Positions 46,478-55,478 are shown, numbered from the stretch's first letter. The stretch is 64,000 nt of DNA from Pedobacter frigiditerrae (GCF_032678705.1 NZ_JAVTSS010000002.1:1302001-1366000), one strand, 5' to 3'. Program-made: numbers and translations. The notes: generated by a model from the sequence alone, not told the origin.

Positions 46478-47455
46478 TCATTTCCTTTTCGGACTACGAG
46501 TTTTTGCACCTGGAACACCTGATTTGCCGTTTGATGGTCGGGTTGACCTTTTGCTCGGGCCAGATTTAAACCAATCTGAACTTGGTGCACTACCTCTTGA
46601 AGGAGCCCCAGCCGTTTTATGGTCGCCTTTTGTTTTGCTGCCACGAGTTTTATCTTTTGCAAAACGTTGTGCTGGTTTTTCTTCTTTTTCTGGAGCTGAC
46701 TTTTTAGTCACTCTTTTTGGGGTAGCTGGTTTTTCAGAACTTGATTTAGCAACCAATTTGAAAATTTCAGCCTGTTCTTCTTCAGTTAATTCTCTCCAAT
46801 CGCCAGTTGGCAAACCTTTTAGCGTAATGTTCATTATTCTGGTTCTCTCCAACTTGGTCACTTCAAAACCAAAATGCTCACACATTCTCCTAATTTGACG
46901 GTTTAAGCCTTGTATCAATGTAATTTTAAAAACAAAAGGACTTTCTTGGGTCACTTTACATTTTTTAGTCATTACACCTAAAACAGGAACGCCTTTAGAC
47001 ATTCCTTCAATAAATTGAGGTGTTAGCGGTTTGTTTACCGTAACGATGTATTCTTTCTCGTGGTTGTTACCAGCACGTAAAATCTTGTTAACTAAATCGC
47101 CGTTGTTGGTCAAGAAAATTAACCCCTGAGAATCTTTGTCTAATCTGCCGATAGGGAAAACACGTTCGCTATGATTAACATGGTCAACAATATTGCCTTT
47201 TACGTTCGCTTCTGTTGTACTGGTAATGCCTACTGGTTTGTTGTAAGCTAAAAGGATAGAATTTTCTGCTTTTTGAGGTTCGATGTTATTTCCATTAACA
47301 CTTACTAAATCGCCAAAGAAGACTTTGTCGCCAATTTTAGCTTTACGTCCATTAATGAAAACCTGACCTTGCTCAATATATCTATCAGCGGCTCTTCTTG
47401 AGCATAAACCACTTTCGCTAATGTATTTGTTTAATCGTGTTGTAACCTCGGCCAT
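46478..47455 (-). CDS. rluF: 23S rRNA pseudouridine synthase (RluF type) with basic tail
   Basis: A 325-residue protein. An S4-like RNA-binding domain ([20 protein letters not shown]) is followed by the RsuA/RluB/E/F synthase domain with the catalytic Asp in [17 protein letters not shown]. The segments [17 protein letters not shown] and [20 protein letters not shown] point to RluF, which modifies U2604 of 23S rRNA. After about residue 240 there is a disordered, Lys/Arg/Ser/Pro-rich tail of about 85 residues. Such basic tails are common in Bacteroidota versions and may add RNA binding. Confidence 0.88.
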   Translation of the reverse strand: MAEVTTRLNKYISESGLCSRRAADRYIEQGQVFINGRKAKIGDKVFFGDLVSVNGNNIEPQKAENSILLAYNKPVGITSTTEANVKGNIVDHVNHSERVFPIGRLDKDSQGLIFLTNNGDLVNKILRAGNNHEKEYIVTVNKPLTPQFIEGMSKGVPVLGVMTKKCKVTQESPFVFKITLIQGLNRQIRRMCEHFGFEVTKLERTRIMNITLKGLPTGDWRELTEEEQAEIFKLVAKSSSEKPATPKRVTKKSAPEKEEKPAQRFAKDKTRGSKTKGDHKTAGAPSRGSAPSSDWFKSGPSKRSTRPSNGKSGVPGAKTRSPKRK

Positions 47456-47949
47456 TGGGTAGAATTAGTAAATAATTCACAAAGTTAACATTTTAACACA
47501 TCTATACATTAAAAGCAAGTAGAAACATAAGCCCATCGTAATAAACTTGAGGTGTTGATGGGAAAAAGGTTTAAATACGATGGTCATCAGGAAAATAAAT
47601 AAAGGAAGGATTAAAGTATATAGAGCTTAGCCTAAGTAGTTGAAGGGTTAATAAATCGCCATTAATTTGGGCGTTTTGACACGCTGTCCGCTGTATCTTT
47701 TTGGCTGTCCTTCGACTACGCTCAGGATGACAGCCAAAAAGGATGCCGCTTCCATCGTTAACGCTAGCAAAGTGCTTTAAAAACTCATTCAAAAATTATG
47801 TGTGATTTATAATCTATCCTTTGTTGTTAATCTGAATTTTGCATACCGTCGGTGTTAAAAGTTAGCGAAGCAACCTCCAGCTATCAAGGCGAAGAAGGAG
47901 ATTGCTTCTCCCGATGAAAAATCGGGATCGCAATGACGAGAATTCTTAA
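47456..47949. other. Gene-free region with dispersed-type inverted repeats
   Basis: No credible gene. It contains a perfect 12-bp inverted repeat, TTTTTGGCTGTC (47698-47709) and GACAGCCAAAAA (47729-47740), with a 19-base loop. It also holds a small hairpin CCCGAT/ATCGGG (47910-47926) next to GATTGCTTC and GCAATGACG words. These have the look of interspersed intergenic repeats of Bacteroidota genomes. The second could serve as a terminator past the DinB gene's stop at 47950. Confidence 0.6.
47698..47740. repeat. Perfect 12-bp inverted repeat
   Basis: TTTTTGGCTGTC pairs with GACAGCCAAAAA around CTTCGACTACGCTCAGGAT. This is a possible terminator for the pseudouridine synthase's neighbourhood, or a dispersed repeat unit. 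The loop's CTTCGACTACGCTCAGG phrase is typical of repeats in this phylum. Confidence 0.7.
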
Positions 47950-48447
47950 TTAAAAATTCTGGTCGTCTGCAGTTGGACCATAACTTGCAGGAACAGGAAT
48001 ATCTAACAGGCGGAAGTAGACACCCAATTGGGCCCTGTGGTGCGTAGTTTGGCTAAATGAAACACGAATCATTTCATAAACTGACATATCTGCGTGAATG
48101 GTTTCAGCAGTTCTTAATAGCCATCTTTTACTAAAATCTTCTTCCTTAGCCTCATTTAAACTTGTTCTAGCTTCTTCTAAACTTTTTTCTAGAAGGGATA
48201 ATAGGTCGTTGTTGCTTTCTACTTGAACTGGTTCATAAGGTGCCGTAGCAAAATCTAATTCCTCTGTTGTTAATGCTAACTTAATCCAAGCAGGTAGTTC
48301 GGCAATATGTGAGGCTAACGCTTTCATCTTCATGCTTTTTTCATGAGGAGCCCAATCGCCTTTTTCTAATGGAACAAGTGTTAAAAATTTACGAGTTGTT
48401 TGCGCTTCGCTTTCTAATTCTGATAATAATAATTTGATAATGTTCAT
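47950..48447 (-). CDS. DinB family protein
   Basis: A 165-residue four-helix DinB/YfiT-like protein, a family of probable metal-dependent hydrolases or thiol transferases. Metal-binding histidines can be placed in MKALASHIAELPAWIKL (about residue 48) and in TTHHRAQLGVYFRLL (about 135). The substrate is unknown. It is flanked by gene-free stretches on both sides and is likely monocistronic. Confidence 0.85.
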   Translation of the reverse strand: MNIIKLLLSELESEAQTTRKFLTLVPLEKGDWAPHEKSMKMKALASHIAELPAWIKLALTTEELDFATAPYEPVQVESNNDLLSLLEKSLEEARTSLNEAKEEDFSKRWLLRTAETIHADMSVYEMIRVSFSQTTHHRAQLGVYFRLLDIPVPASYGPTADDQNF

Positions 48448-49132
48448 GATTTCTAAGTTTATAATACAAAGAAAAGATGAGCGACTGACAACCCTATGGC
48501 AGTGCAGAAAAATAAAAATTAATTATTTTCATTTTATTTAAGCCGCAGATTCGCAGATTTTAAATGTGCTATAAAGAACATATAGGATAGCCAATTTTGA
48601 AAGGGACTGAAGTTTTAAAAGAACCAGTGGCTTAGTTATATAAACCTTATTGAAATGGCACGAGTCCCGATTTTTCATCGTATCGTGTAAACACAAGTAT
48701 TGGTTTCTTTTTTTGCCTCTTTGCCGGCAGGCATCAAACTTTTGAAGCATCAAAAGTATGCAAAAATGCTTGTCAATCCACTAGGTGCCTTTTCACAGAC
48801 CCCCGCTCATCAAAAAAACAGCGGCACTTTGTTTAATCAGGATTTATTATTGTTTTTATTTGTCTGATTGAGCCCTTCGGGGTTTGTTTGTCGGTGATAA
48901 ATGAAAGTGAGTGTAAGAATGAGCACAAAACCACTGCGTTTTAGGTTTGGTAGTGCTGGTTTTTCTTTTGTGCTACTGTTTTTTTGATTAAGCTGGCACT
49001 GGGGATTGACGGTCGTTCTTGGCTAAAGACATAAATATTATGAAAGGAACCTGGCAAATAGCCCAAAAAGCAAGAAGCAAAAAAGATTTGTCCACACGAT
49101 AGGACTTAGCCAAACGCACAGGCATTGTTTTT
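48448..49132. other. Gene-free, hairpin-rich region (possible structured RNA or decayed repeat)
   Basis: No credible protein is encoded. Several strong inverted repeats crowd here. ACTTTTGA (48738-48745) pairs with TCAAAAGT (48750-48757). A 13-bp perfect pair ATCAAAAAAACAG (48809-48821) and CTGTTTTTTTGAT (48976-48988) encloses three further hairpins: AATCAG/CTGATT (48835-48869), AGCCC/GGGTT with a TTCG tetraloop (48871-48884), and AGCACAAAA/TTTTGTGCT (48922-48974). The closed, branched layout is what a structured RNA would show; a decayed mobile element is the alternative. Strand of transcription is unknown. Confidence 0.5.
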
Positions 49133-49822
49133 CTAATAATTAACTGGCAGCAATTTCATGTAATCGTTTAACGCCATGTGCTCGGTTTTGATAAAGGGGG
49201 AATCAGTGCATTTAACTTCGATGATGTTGTTAACTTTAAAATCTCGGTACTCGTTTCTTAAATGGCACCAAGCAATTAAATGCCAGCTGAAAGCATAAAA
49301 AATAAGGCCGATTGGTTCTACTTCTCGTTTACTAACTTCATCTTTATTGTTTTTGTAATCTATCTCGATGATGCATTTTGCGGAAATTGCATTTTGCAAA
49401 ACAGAGAGATGCTCTACATCATTTGTTAAACGTTCTGGCAGTTGAAGTTTAATGTGCTCGTTTAATTTTTCTAACTTTTCTTTTTGCGAGGTTCGAAGCA
49501 CAGCTTTTACTTTATTTAGTGCTGTTGTATAGTGTTGGGTAATTGACTTATCTGAAAAACCTGCTAAAAAACGTTCCATTAAAATTAAGGCATTTGCCTC
49601 ATCAGAATTAAAGGAAACTGGAGGCAGGAAATAGCCTTGAACAATGAAATAGCCTTTATGAGGTTCGAAACTTAGGGGAATGCCTTGTTCGCCAAGCGCC
49701 TTCATGTCTCTGTAAACCGTACGAACGCTGATGCCAAATTGATGAGCCACTTTCTCCGCGGTTACATATTTCCTCGATTGTAAAAGTATTAAAATTCCAA
49801 AAAGTCTATCGATGCGATTCAT
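49133..49822 (-). CDS. WYL-domain transcriptional regulator (YafY-like)
   Basis: A 229-residue regulator. An N-terminal helix-turn-helix of HTH_11 type (MNRIDRLFGILILLQSRKYV, with TVYRDMKALGEQG as recognition helix) is followed by a WYL ligand domain (about 130-225), which includes IEIDYKNNKDEVSKREVEP and FYAFSWHLIAWCHLRNEYRDFK. Such proteins bind their own or neighbouring promoters and respond to small molecules or nucleic acid. It is divergent from the hybrid kinase gene at 49933 across 110 bases containing inverted repeats. Confidence 0.88.
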   Translation of the reverse strand: MNRIDRLFGILILLQSRKYVTAEKVAHQFGISVRTVYRDMKALGEQGIPLSFEPHKGYFIVQGYFLPPVSFNSDEANALILMERFLAGFSDKSITQHYTTALNKVKAVLRTSQKEKLEKLNEHIKLQLPERLTNDVEHLSVLQNAISAKCIIEIDYKNNKDEVSKREVEPIGLIFYAFSWHLIAWCHLRNEYRDFKVNNIIEVKCTDSPFIKTEHMALNDYMKLLPVNY

Positions 49823-49900
49823 TGCCTAAAAATAATGAAAACAACAATTCGTTCAATTAATAATTAATCACATTCTTATTTAGGCATTAAGATTGTTGTT
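49823..49900. promoter_or_regulatory. Interleaved inverted repeats between divergent genes
   Basis: TGCCTAAA (49823-49830) is matched by TTTAGGCA (49879-49886), and AACAACAAT (49840-49848) by ATTGTTGTT (49892-49900), both perfectly. The central ATTAATAATTAAT is itself palindromic. The two pairs cross rather than nest, so they look like two operator dyads, not one hairpin. A regulator binding here could control both the WYL gene and the kinase. Confidence 0.4.
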
Positions 49901-49932
49901 AAAACACGTATTTAAAAGCCCTTAATTTAATT

Positions 49933-52398
49933 ATGCCCCATAAGAAACAAAACTTTTTTATAAACGCCATTAAAGGGAAGGTTGTAATAGGCTTTTTGTT
50001 TGCTTGTTTTGCGTTATTGCTGGCGTGGGGAATTAGCAAGTTCGTTTTCGCGGAAATGTTGGATAAAGTAGAAAAACTTTCTACTCCGAATACCAAATTG
50101 AGAATAGTAAATGAAATTTCAAATCAAATTGCAGGTTTAGATCAACTGCAAAGCGATAAGGGCACAAATAAAGACATAAAGGGCAGAAACTTTTTAAAAG
50201 AGACACGAGAGATACGGAAGAGGCTAGATTCGCTATCCTTACTTTATGCAAAAGATTCCCTTCAATTGGCCAGAATAAATTCCATCAAACAGTTGTTGAT
50301 AGGAAGAAATAAAGAATTCTTAAACTATTTGGAGGTAAAGGAAACGCTCGTTAGCACAAAATCATTTTCAGATAAGGTTAAGGTTTTAAATGATTTGCTG
50401 TCGCAGAAATCTAGAAAAGTGGATAGTGCCGTTTTTACCACCTCAACCTCCACAACTTTGTTAGAACCGCAGGAGGCAAAATCTAAGGGTTTTTTAAGTA
50501 GGTTGTTTGGTAAAAAGGAGGCCGAGGTTTATAAAATCATTAATGAAGAATATCAAATAAAACGAGATACCCTTAATGCTGTTGCAGAAGATAGCGTGAT
50601 GAATGACATTAAAACTTCCTTAAAAAATATTGAGCTAGAACAAAAGGCAAAAAGCAGCAAATTTTTAAAAAGAGAAGCAGATTTAGCCAATTCTAGTAAC
50701 ACGTTAACCAAACAAATGCTGTCTATTGTTAAAGAAGTTGAAGCAGAAACTTTAGCCCAAATTGAGCTGAATGGTAGCGAAGCGAAAACAGTGGTAAATG
50801 ATGGTGTGAGTCAGATTATGACCATCATCATCATCTTTTTCTTAATTATGCTGGTGTTGGTTTACCTTATTTTATCTGATATTACAAAAAGCAATAAATA
50901 CCGAAAAGAATTAGAATTGGCGAAGGATGAGGCGGAGTATCATGGGAAAGCCAAACAGCGGTTTTTAAGCAATATGAGCCATGAAATTAGAACACCGTTA
51001 CAATCTATTTTAGGTTATGCAGAATTAATTAATCAACAAGATAAACCCAGAAAAGGTGATATTGATGCCATTTATAAATCATCAGAACACTTGCTTCAAA
51101 TTGTAAACGAGATTTTAGATTACAACCGAATTATTTCAGGGGAATTTAAATTTGAAAAAAAACCATTTGATATTGGAGCGGTACTAAATGAGGTGATTGC
51201 CATTATGCAACCCTTGGCAGAAAAAAAGGAAATCAAATTAGTTTATGATTTTGATATAGGCAATCATTATATGGTTTTAGGGGATGCTTTTAGGTTAAAA
51301 CAGGTCTTGTTTAACTTATTAGGAAATGCAATTAAATTCACCTTAGCAGGTAAGGTTAGTCTTCAGGTTACCTGTAAATCAAAAGAAGAAAACATACACT
51401 ACAATTTTATAGTTGAGGATACTGGTATAGGTTTTAAAGATGAAGATTTGGAAAGAATTTTTACTGAATTTGAACAAGTAGAAATCCCCCAAAAGGATGA
51501 AATTAACCAGAATGGAACGGGCCTAGGATTAGCCATTGTAAAAACGCTTGTTGATAGTCAGCATGGGCAAATAAATGTGAAAAGTAAATTGGCAAAAGGA
51601 ACAACCTTTAGCGTTCATTTAAGTTACCAAAAAGCAGTTGTTACTGATGAAAAAGTGGAAGCAAAGAAAAACTCAAATCATACTGCAGAGATGGTTTGGG
51701 TAATTGACGACGACCAGCTTATTTTAGACTTATGTGGGTATATTTTAGAACGTCATCAAATACCACATCGTTTATTTAATAATGTGCATGATGTGTTAGC
51801 AGCGAAAGCAGAAAATAATCTCAGTCATATTTTAGTAGACATGAGATTGCCTGAAATGTCTGGAGTGGAATTAACCAAAAAACTAAAAGAAAAGCTTAAC
51901 AGTAGCATTAGTTTTTATGCGATGACTGCACAAGTATTGCCAGATGAACAAGCTGAAATTTTGCGAGAAGGCTTCGAAAAAATTATCATCAAGCCATTTA
52001 AAGAATATGATTTGATGGCAGTTTTTGGGATAGAAGAATTCGAGCCAAAGCTAGATTTTGATTTCAGTTCTCTTGAGAAAATGACAATGGGAGACGAGCA
52101 GTTGATGGAGCGAATTTTAAGTAGATTTATAGCAGATTGCTCAACAGATATTGCAGAAATAACCTTAAGTATTCAAGAGAACGATGTTGTAAAAGCCCGT
52201 CTAATTGTTCATCGCTTGGCAGGAAGAGTTTCACAAATTGGTTTTAGAGAATTGGGTAATTCGTTTAGGCTATTGGAGCAAGAAATTGCTGGTAAACGAA
52301 AAGTTGACCAAAAGATTAAGAAAGAAACAGAAGCATTAATTTCAAAACTCGAAGAATTTATGGGTTTTTTAAGTGCTAAAATTTATTCGATACCGTAA
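49933..52398 (+). CDS. Membrane hybrid histidine kinase with receiver and HPt
   Basis: An 821-residue sensor kinase. It has transmembrane segments at about 16-36 and 290-312, with a periplasmic coiled-coil-like region between them. HisKA contains FLSNMSHEIRTPLQSILG (H350), and HATPase_c contains DTGIGFKDEDLERIF and GTGLGLAIV. A receiver domain with VIDDDQLILD and D636 (LVDMRLPEMSG) is followed by a C-terminal HPt domain with H760 in IVHRLAGR. The chain His-Asp-His would end on a separate response regulator, and the NtrC-type gene convergent with it is the obvious candidate. The two genes overlap by 16 bases at their 3' ends. Confidence 0.9.
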   Translation: MPHKKQNFFINAIKGKVVIGFLFACFALLLAWGISKFVFAEMLDKVEKLSTPNTKLRIVNEISNQIAGLDQLQSDKGTNKDIKGRNFLKETREIRKRLDSLSLLYAKDSLQLARINSIKQLLIGRNKEFLNYLEVKETLVSTKSFSDKVKVLNDLLSQKSRKVDSAVFTTSTSTTLLEPQEAKSKGFLSRLFGKKEAEVYKIINEEYQIKRDTLNAVAEDSVMNDIKTSLKNIELEQKAKSSKFLKREADLANSSNTLTKQMLSIVKEVEAETLAQIELNGSEAKTVVNDGVSQIMTIIIIFFLIMLVLVYLILSDITKSNKYRKELELAKDEAEYHGKAKQRFLSNMSHEIRTPLQSILGYAELINQQDKPRKGDIDAIYKSSEHLLQIVNEILDYNRIISGEFKFEKKPFDIGAVLNEVIAIMQPLAEKKEIKLVYDFDIGNHYMVLGDAFRLKQVLFNLLGNAIKFTLAGKVSLQVTCKSKEENIHYNFIVEDTGIGFKDEDLERIFTEFEQVEIPQKDEINQNGTGLGLAIVKTLVDSQHGQINVKSKLAKGTTFSVHLSYQKAVVTDEKVEAKKNSNHTAEMVWVIDDDQLILDLCGYILERHQIPHRLFNNVHDVLAAKAENNLSHILVDMRLPEMSGVELTKKLKEKLNSSISFYAMTAQVLPDEQAEILREGFEKIIIKPFKEYDLMAVFGIEEFEPKLDFDFSSLEKMTMGDEQLMERILSRFIADCSTDIAEITLSIQENDVVKARLIVHRLAGRVSQIGFRELGNSFRLLEQEIAGKRKVDQKIKKETEALISKLEEFMGFLSAKIYSIP

Positions 52399-53699
52399 CG
52401 TTCCATCTTGCTGTACAAGGTTTTTCTGTCTATGTTTAAAAGCTTTGCCGCTTTAGACTTATTACCTTTTACTTTTAGTAGTGTATCAGCAATTAATGCT
52501 TTTTCATTCAACTCGTTTATTGCCTTTAAATCAGACTGATTTGATTTTGGCAAAGTGTTAATCGCCATCATCATTTCTTCGGGCAAAGCATCTACAGTAG
52601 CAATTGAATTAGGACTCAATAAGACCATTCTCTTAATTACGTTTTTAAGCTCTCTTAAGTTACCTGGCCAGTCGTATTTTAGCAATAAGTCTTTTGCTTC
52701 TGCATCAATTTCCTGCACATTTCTTCCTAATTCGGTATTAGCTAATTGCACAAAATGATTAATGAAAAGTTCTAAATCCTTTCCTCGTTCACGTAAAGGA
52801 GGCAACTGAATTTTAAATTCATTTAAACGGTGGTATAAATCTTCTCTAAAATCCCCGTTTTTAATGCTGTTGGTTAAATCATCATTTGTAGCCGTGATAA
52901 TTCTAACATCAACCTTAATTTGTTTGTTGCTGCCGATAGGTTGTATAATGCGTTCTTGCAAAGCTCGTAGTAGTTTAACTTGAACTTCATAACTTAAATT
53001 ACCTATTTCATCTAAAAACAATGTTCCGCCATTAGCAACTTCAAACTGGCCTTTTTTATCGTTAACAGCTCCAGTAAACGAACCTTTTATGTGTCCAAAA
53101 AGTTCACTTGCAGCCAAATCTTTAGATAGAGCGCCGCAATCAATTGCAATAAAGGGTTTAGCCGCTCTTTTACTTTGTAAGTGTAAGGTTTTAGCGGCAA
53201 ATTCTTTTCCAGTTCCACTTTCGCCTTGTATCAAAACAGACATATCCGTACTCGCAACAAGGTTGATGTGCTCGTAAAGTTTATCTGCAACATCACTTTT
53301 CCCTTTAATTAAATCAGTGGTCGATAAATCTTTATCCTCTTTTTTTGATAATGAATTATTAATCACCATTAATAATTCATCAGGATTAATGGGCTTGGTA
53401 ATATAATCGAAAGCACCCAGCTGAATAGATTTAACGGCTGTTCTTACATCATTAAAACTGGTCATGATTATAACTGGCGATTTGTGCCCTTTCTGCCTTA
53501 CATGGTTTAAAGCATCAATTCCAGTTCCATCCGGCAATCTATAATCAAATAGCAATAAATCAAATTCTTGTTGGGCTACAATTTTATAGGCTTGGTTTAA
53601 GCTGGTCGCCAACGTAACTGTAAAGCCATTTTTTAATAAAAAGCCTTCAATTATTTGCGCAAAAGTGGTGTCGTCTTCAATTATTAGTACGTTGGCCAT
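52383..53699 (-). CDS. Sigma-54-dependent response regulator (NtrC family)
   Basis: A 438-residue regulator. The N-terminal receiver (VLIIEDDTTFAQ, phospho-acceptor D52 in LFDYRLPDGTG) is followed by an AAA+ sigma-54 interaction domain with Walker A GESGTGKE (159-166), GSFTGA (206-211, in place of the usual GAFTGA) and Walker B GTLFLDEI. The C-terminal Fis-type helix-turn-helix reads KGNKSKAAKLLNIDRKTLYS. It is paired with the HPt-containing kinase at 49933, which it meets tail to tail. A small secreted-protein gene lies just upstream on the same strand, past a hairpin. Confidence 0.92.
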   Translation of the reverse strand: MANVLIIEDDTTFAQIIEGFLLKNGFTVTLATSLNQAYKIVAQQEFDLLLFDYRLPDGTGIDALNHVRQKGHKSPVIIMTSFNDVRTAVKSIQLGAFDYITKPINPDELLMVINNSLSKKEDKDLSTTDLIKGKSDVADKLYEHINLVASTDMSVLIQGESGTGKEFAAKTLHLQSKRAAKPFIAIDCGALSKDLAASELFGHIKGSFTGAVNDKKGQFEVANGGTLFLDEIGNLSYEVQVKLLRALQERIIQPIGSNKQIKVDVRIITATNDDLTNSIKNGDFREDLYHRLNEFKIQLPPLRERGKDLELFINHFVQLANTELGRNVQEIDAEAKDLLLKYDWPGNLRELKNVIKRMVLLSPNSIATVDALPEEMMMAINTLPKSNQSDLKAINELNEKALIADTLLKVKGNKSKAAKLLNIDRKTLYSKMERYGIE

Positions 53700-53713
53700 A
53701 TAGCAAAAATAGC

Positions 53714-53741
53714 AAAAGCCAGATAAATTATCCGGCTTTTT
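53714..53741. terminator. Terminator-like hairpin
   Basis: AAAAGCC (53714-53720) and GGCTTTT (53734-53740) form the base, continued by GATA/TATC after one mismatch, with T and A runs at the two ends. It lies between the small secreted-protein gene (stop at 53768) and the start of the response regulator at 53699, so it would separate the two minus-strand transcripts. Confidence 0.6.
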
Positions 53742-53767
53742 ACTATTACAATATTAATTTTCGGGGG

Positions 53768-54073
53768 TTATTCTACTGGTTTACCTTCTTTATCAAATTT
53801 TAAAGAACCTACTTGCTCTTCTTTTTTAACGTCTACTTGGAACCATTCTTTTGCACCTTCTTTAACGCTAAAAGCTGCAGTTGGTGTCCATTTACTATAA
53901 GGTTCTGTTGCTAAAACAGTTTTAATTGCAGTTGGCAATTCTTCTAATTTAATTGGAGTTTTAATAACACTGTCTTGAACTGAAACAGTTTCGATTTTCT
54001 TTAAGTCACTTGCTTGAACTGTAGCAAATCCAGCGAATGCTAAAAATGCTGCTGATAAAATTAATTTTTTCAT
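53768..54073 (-). CDS. Small secreted protein of unknown function
   Basis: A 101-residue protein with a clear signal peptide (MKKLILSAAFLAFAGFATVQA, cleavage about 21/22). The mature part is charged, with KLEELPTAIKTVLATEPY, FSVKEGAKEWFQVDVKKEE and LKFDKEGKPVE. The pattern of two short beta strands and a helix resembles the PepSY-like (DUF2874-type) fold of small periplasmic proteins, but this is uncertain. It is next to a sigma-54 activator and could be its target. Direct repeats lie upstream at 54204-54239. Confidence 0.75.
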   Translation of the reverse strand: MKKLILSAAFLAFAGFATVQASDLKKIETVSVQDSVIKTPIKLEELPTAIKTVLATEPYSKWTPTAAFSVKEGAKEWFQVDVKKEEQVGSLKFDKEGKPVE

Positions 54074-54203
54074 AACTATATTCTTTTAAAATTTATTTGT
54101 GAAATATTAATTGCTAAGGCTACAAAACAATGCCTAGTTTGGCACGGGAAATTAATTGGCTAATAGTCAGTTATTTAAGAAAATTAGCCTAATTAAAAAG
54201 TGT

Positions 54204-54239
54204 TGACTTTCTCCACAATGTGATGACTTTCTCTGCAAT
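54204..54239. promoter_or_regulatory. Direct repeats, 20-bp period, between divergent genes
   Basis: TGACTTTCTCCACAAT (54204-54219) and TGACTTTCTCTGCAAT (54224-54239) match in 14 of 16 bases and are spaced exactly 20 bases, near two DNA turns. They lie between the start of the small secreted-protein gene (54073) and the amidohydrolase start (54311). Paired same-face sites suggest a transcription factor dimer or tandem binding. Confidence 0.4.
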
Positions 54240-54310
54240 AAACACTGATAACATAATTTCAATTCAATAAAATTTTCAAGTTTTGCGGTTATTAAGCTTA
54301 ATTTGTATTA

Positions 54311-55474
54311 ATGGAAGCTCATATAACTGCCGATTGGATTTTTCCTGTAAATAGCCCTCCAATTAAGAATGGAGTTATTGGTCTAAATGAAGATGGAAGT
54401 ATTTTCGCCATCCTTTCTGCCGAAGATGCGAAAGGCATTGAAAATATTAAACATTATGATGGCATAATAGTTCCTGGATTTATCAATACACATTGTCATT
54501 TAGAGCTTTCGCACCTGCGAGGAAAAATCGAAGAGAAAACAGGGTTAACAGCATTTATTAAGCAAATATTAAGTCAGCGGCAACAGCCAGAAGAAGAAAT
54601 CATTTCAGCTATGCAAAATGCAGATACAGAAATGTATAATAATGGGATAGTTGCAGTTGGCGATATTTCAAACCTGCTTATTTCAAAATCAGTAAAGCTT
54701 AAAAGTAAAATCTATTATCACACATTTGTGGAAGTATTTGGCTTCAATAGACCATCTGAGCCAATTATTGTTGCTGGTGTAGAGCTTAAAAAAAGTTTTG
54801 AACCTTTAAAAGCCTCGATTGTGCCTCATGCACCTTATTCTGTTTCAGCATCTTTATTTAATGAAATTGAAAAAGTAACAACCGTTGATGATATTTTAAG
54901 TATCCACAACCAAGAAACAATTGGTGAGAACGAACTTTTTGAAAATGGGACAGGGAAATTTGCCGACTTTTTTGCCGAGCTCGGAATTGCACAAAGTGAT
55001 GCCCATAATTCTGGAGCAAATTCATTGAAATATCACTTGCCAAAACTATCTAAAAAGGTAAATACCCTTTTAGTACATAATACATTTAGTAGCAAGGCTG
55101 ATGTTGATTTTGCTAAACAAACCCATCAAAAATTATATTGGTGTTTATGTCCGAATGCAAATATTTACATCGAAAATAATTTGCCAGACGTAGATTTGTT
55201 AAAAAATGAAGGTTTAAAAATCACTTTAGGTACAGATAGTTTAGCCAGTAATCATCAATTAAGTATTTTGGCAGAGATGCAAACTTTACAAGACCAAAAA
55301 AATATTTCTTTTGAAGAGTCTTTAAAATGGGCAACTATAAATGGAGCGGAATTTTTAGGGATAAACTCGCAATACGGAAGTTTAGAAAAAGGGAAAAAAC
55401 CTGGTATTGTTTTAATCAGCCTTGCCGAAGATGGAATGATAGAAAAAGAAACTACCATAAAACGATTATTTTAG
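54311..55474 (+). CDS. Amidohydrolase family protein (SsnA/aminofutalosine deaminase-like)
   Basis: A 387-residue TIM-barrel metal hydrolase. The metal and catalytic residues are in GFINTHCHLELSHLRG (HxH), VPHAPYSVS, LSIHNQETIGENELF (His and Glu), LVHNTF and TLGTDSLASNH (Asp). This set matches deaminases of the SsnA, guanine deaminase and aminofutalosine deaminase type. The exact substrate cannot be set from sequence. A neighbouring nitronate monooxygenase-like gene starts five bases later, so they are likely an operon. Other menaquinone genes were not seen here, so MqnX is only one option. Confidence 0.85.
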   Translation: MEAHITADWIFPVNSPPIKNGVIGLNEDGSIFAILSAEDAKGIENIKHYDGIIVPGFINTHCHLELSHLRGKIEEKTGLTAFIKQILSQRQQPEEEIISAMQNADTEMYNNGIVAVGDISNLLISKSVKLKSKIYYHTFVEVFGFNRPSEPIIVAGVELKKSFEPLKASIVPHAPYSVSASLFNEIEKVTTVDDILSIHNQETIGENELFENGTGKFADFFAELGIAQSDAHNSGANSLKYHLPKLSKKVNTLLVHNTFSSKADVDFAKQTHQKLYWCLCPNANIYIENNLPDVDLLKNEGLKITLGTDSLASNHQLSILAEMQTLQDQKNISFEESLKWATINGAEFLGINSQYGSLEKGKKPGIVLISLAEDGMIEKETTIKRLF

Positions 55475-55478
55475 CACA

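Noticed and set aside
47571..47792. 73-residue minus-strand open frame
   Set aside because: It is mostly translation of the inverted repeat at 47698-47740.
48538..48753. 71-residue minus-strand open frame
   Set aside because: Made of hairpin sequence, no signal or domain, and it lies in a region that otherwise has no coding character.
48809..48988. Miniature inverted-repeat transposable element
   Set aside because: The 13-bp ends fit, but no target-site duplication is visible in the flanks. Kept only as an alternative to a structured RNA.
54074..54310. Sigma-54 (-24/-12) promoter for the small secreted-protein gene
   Set aside because: TTGGCAC occurs near 54140 but no TTGC follows at the right spacing on either strand.
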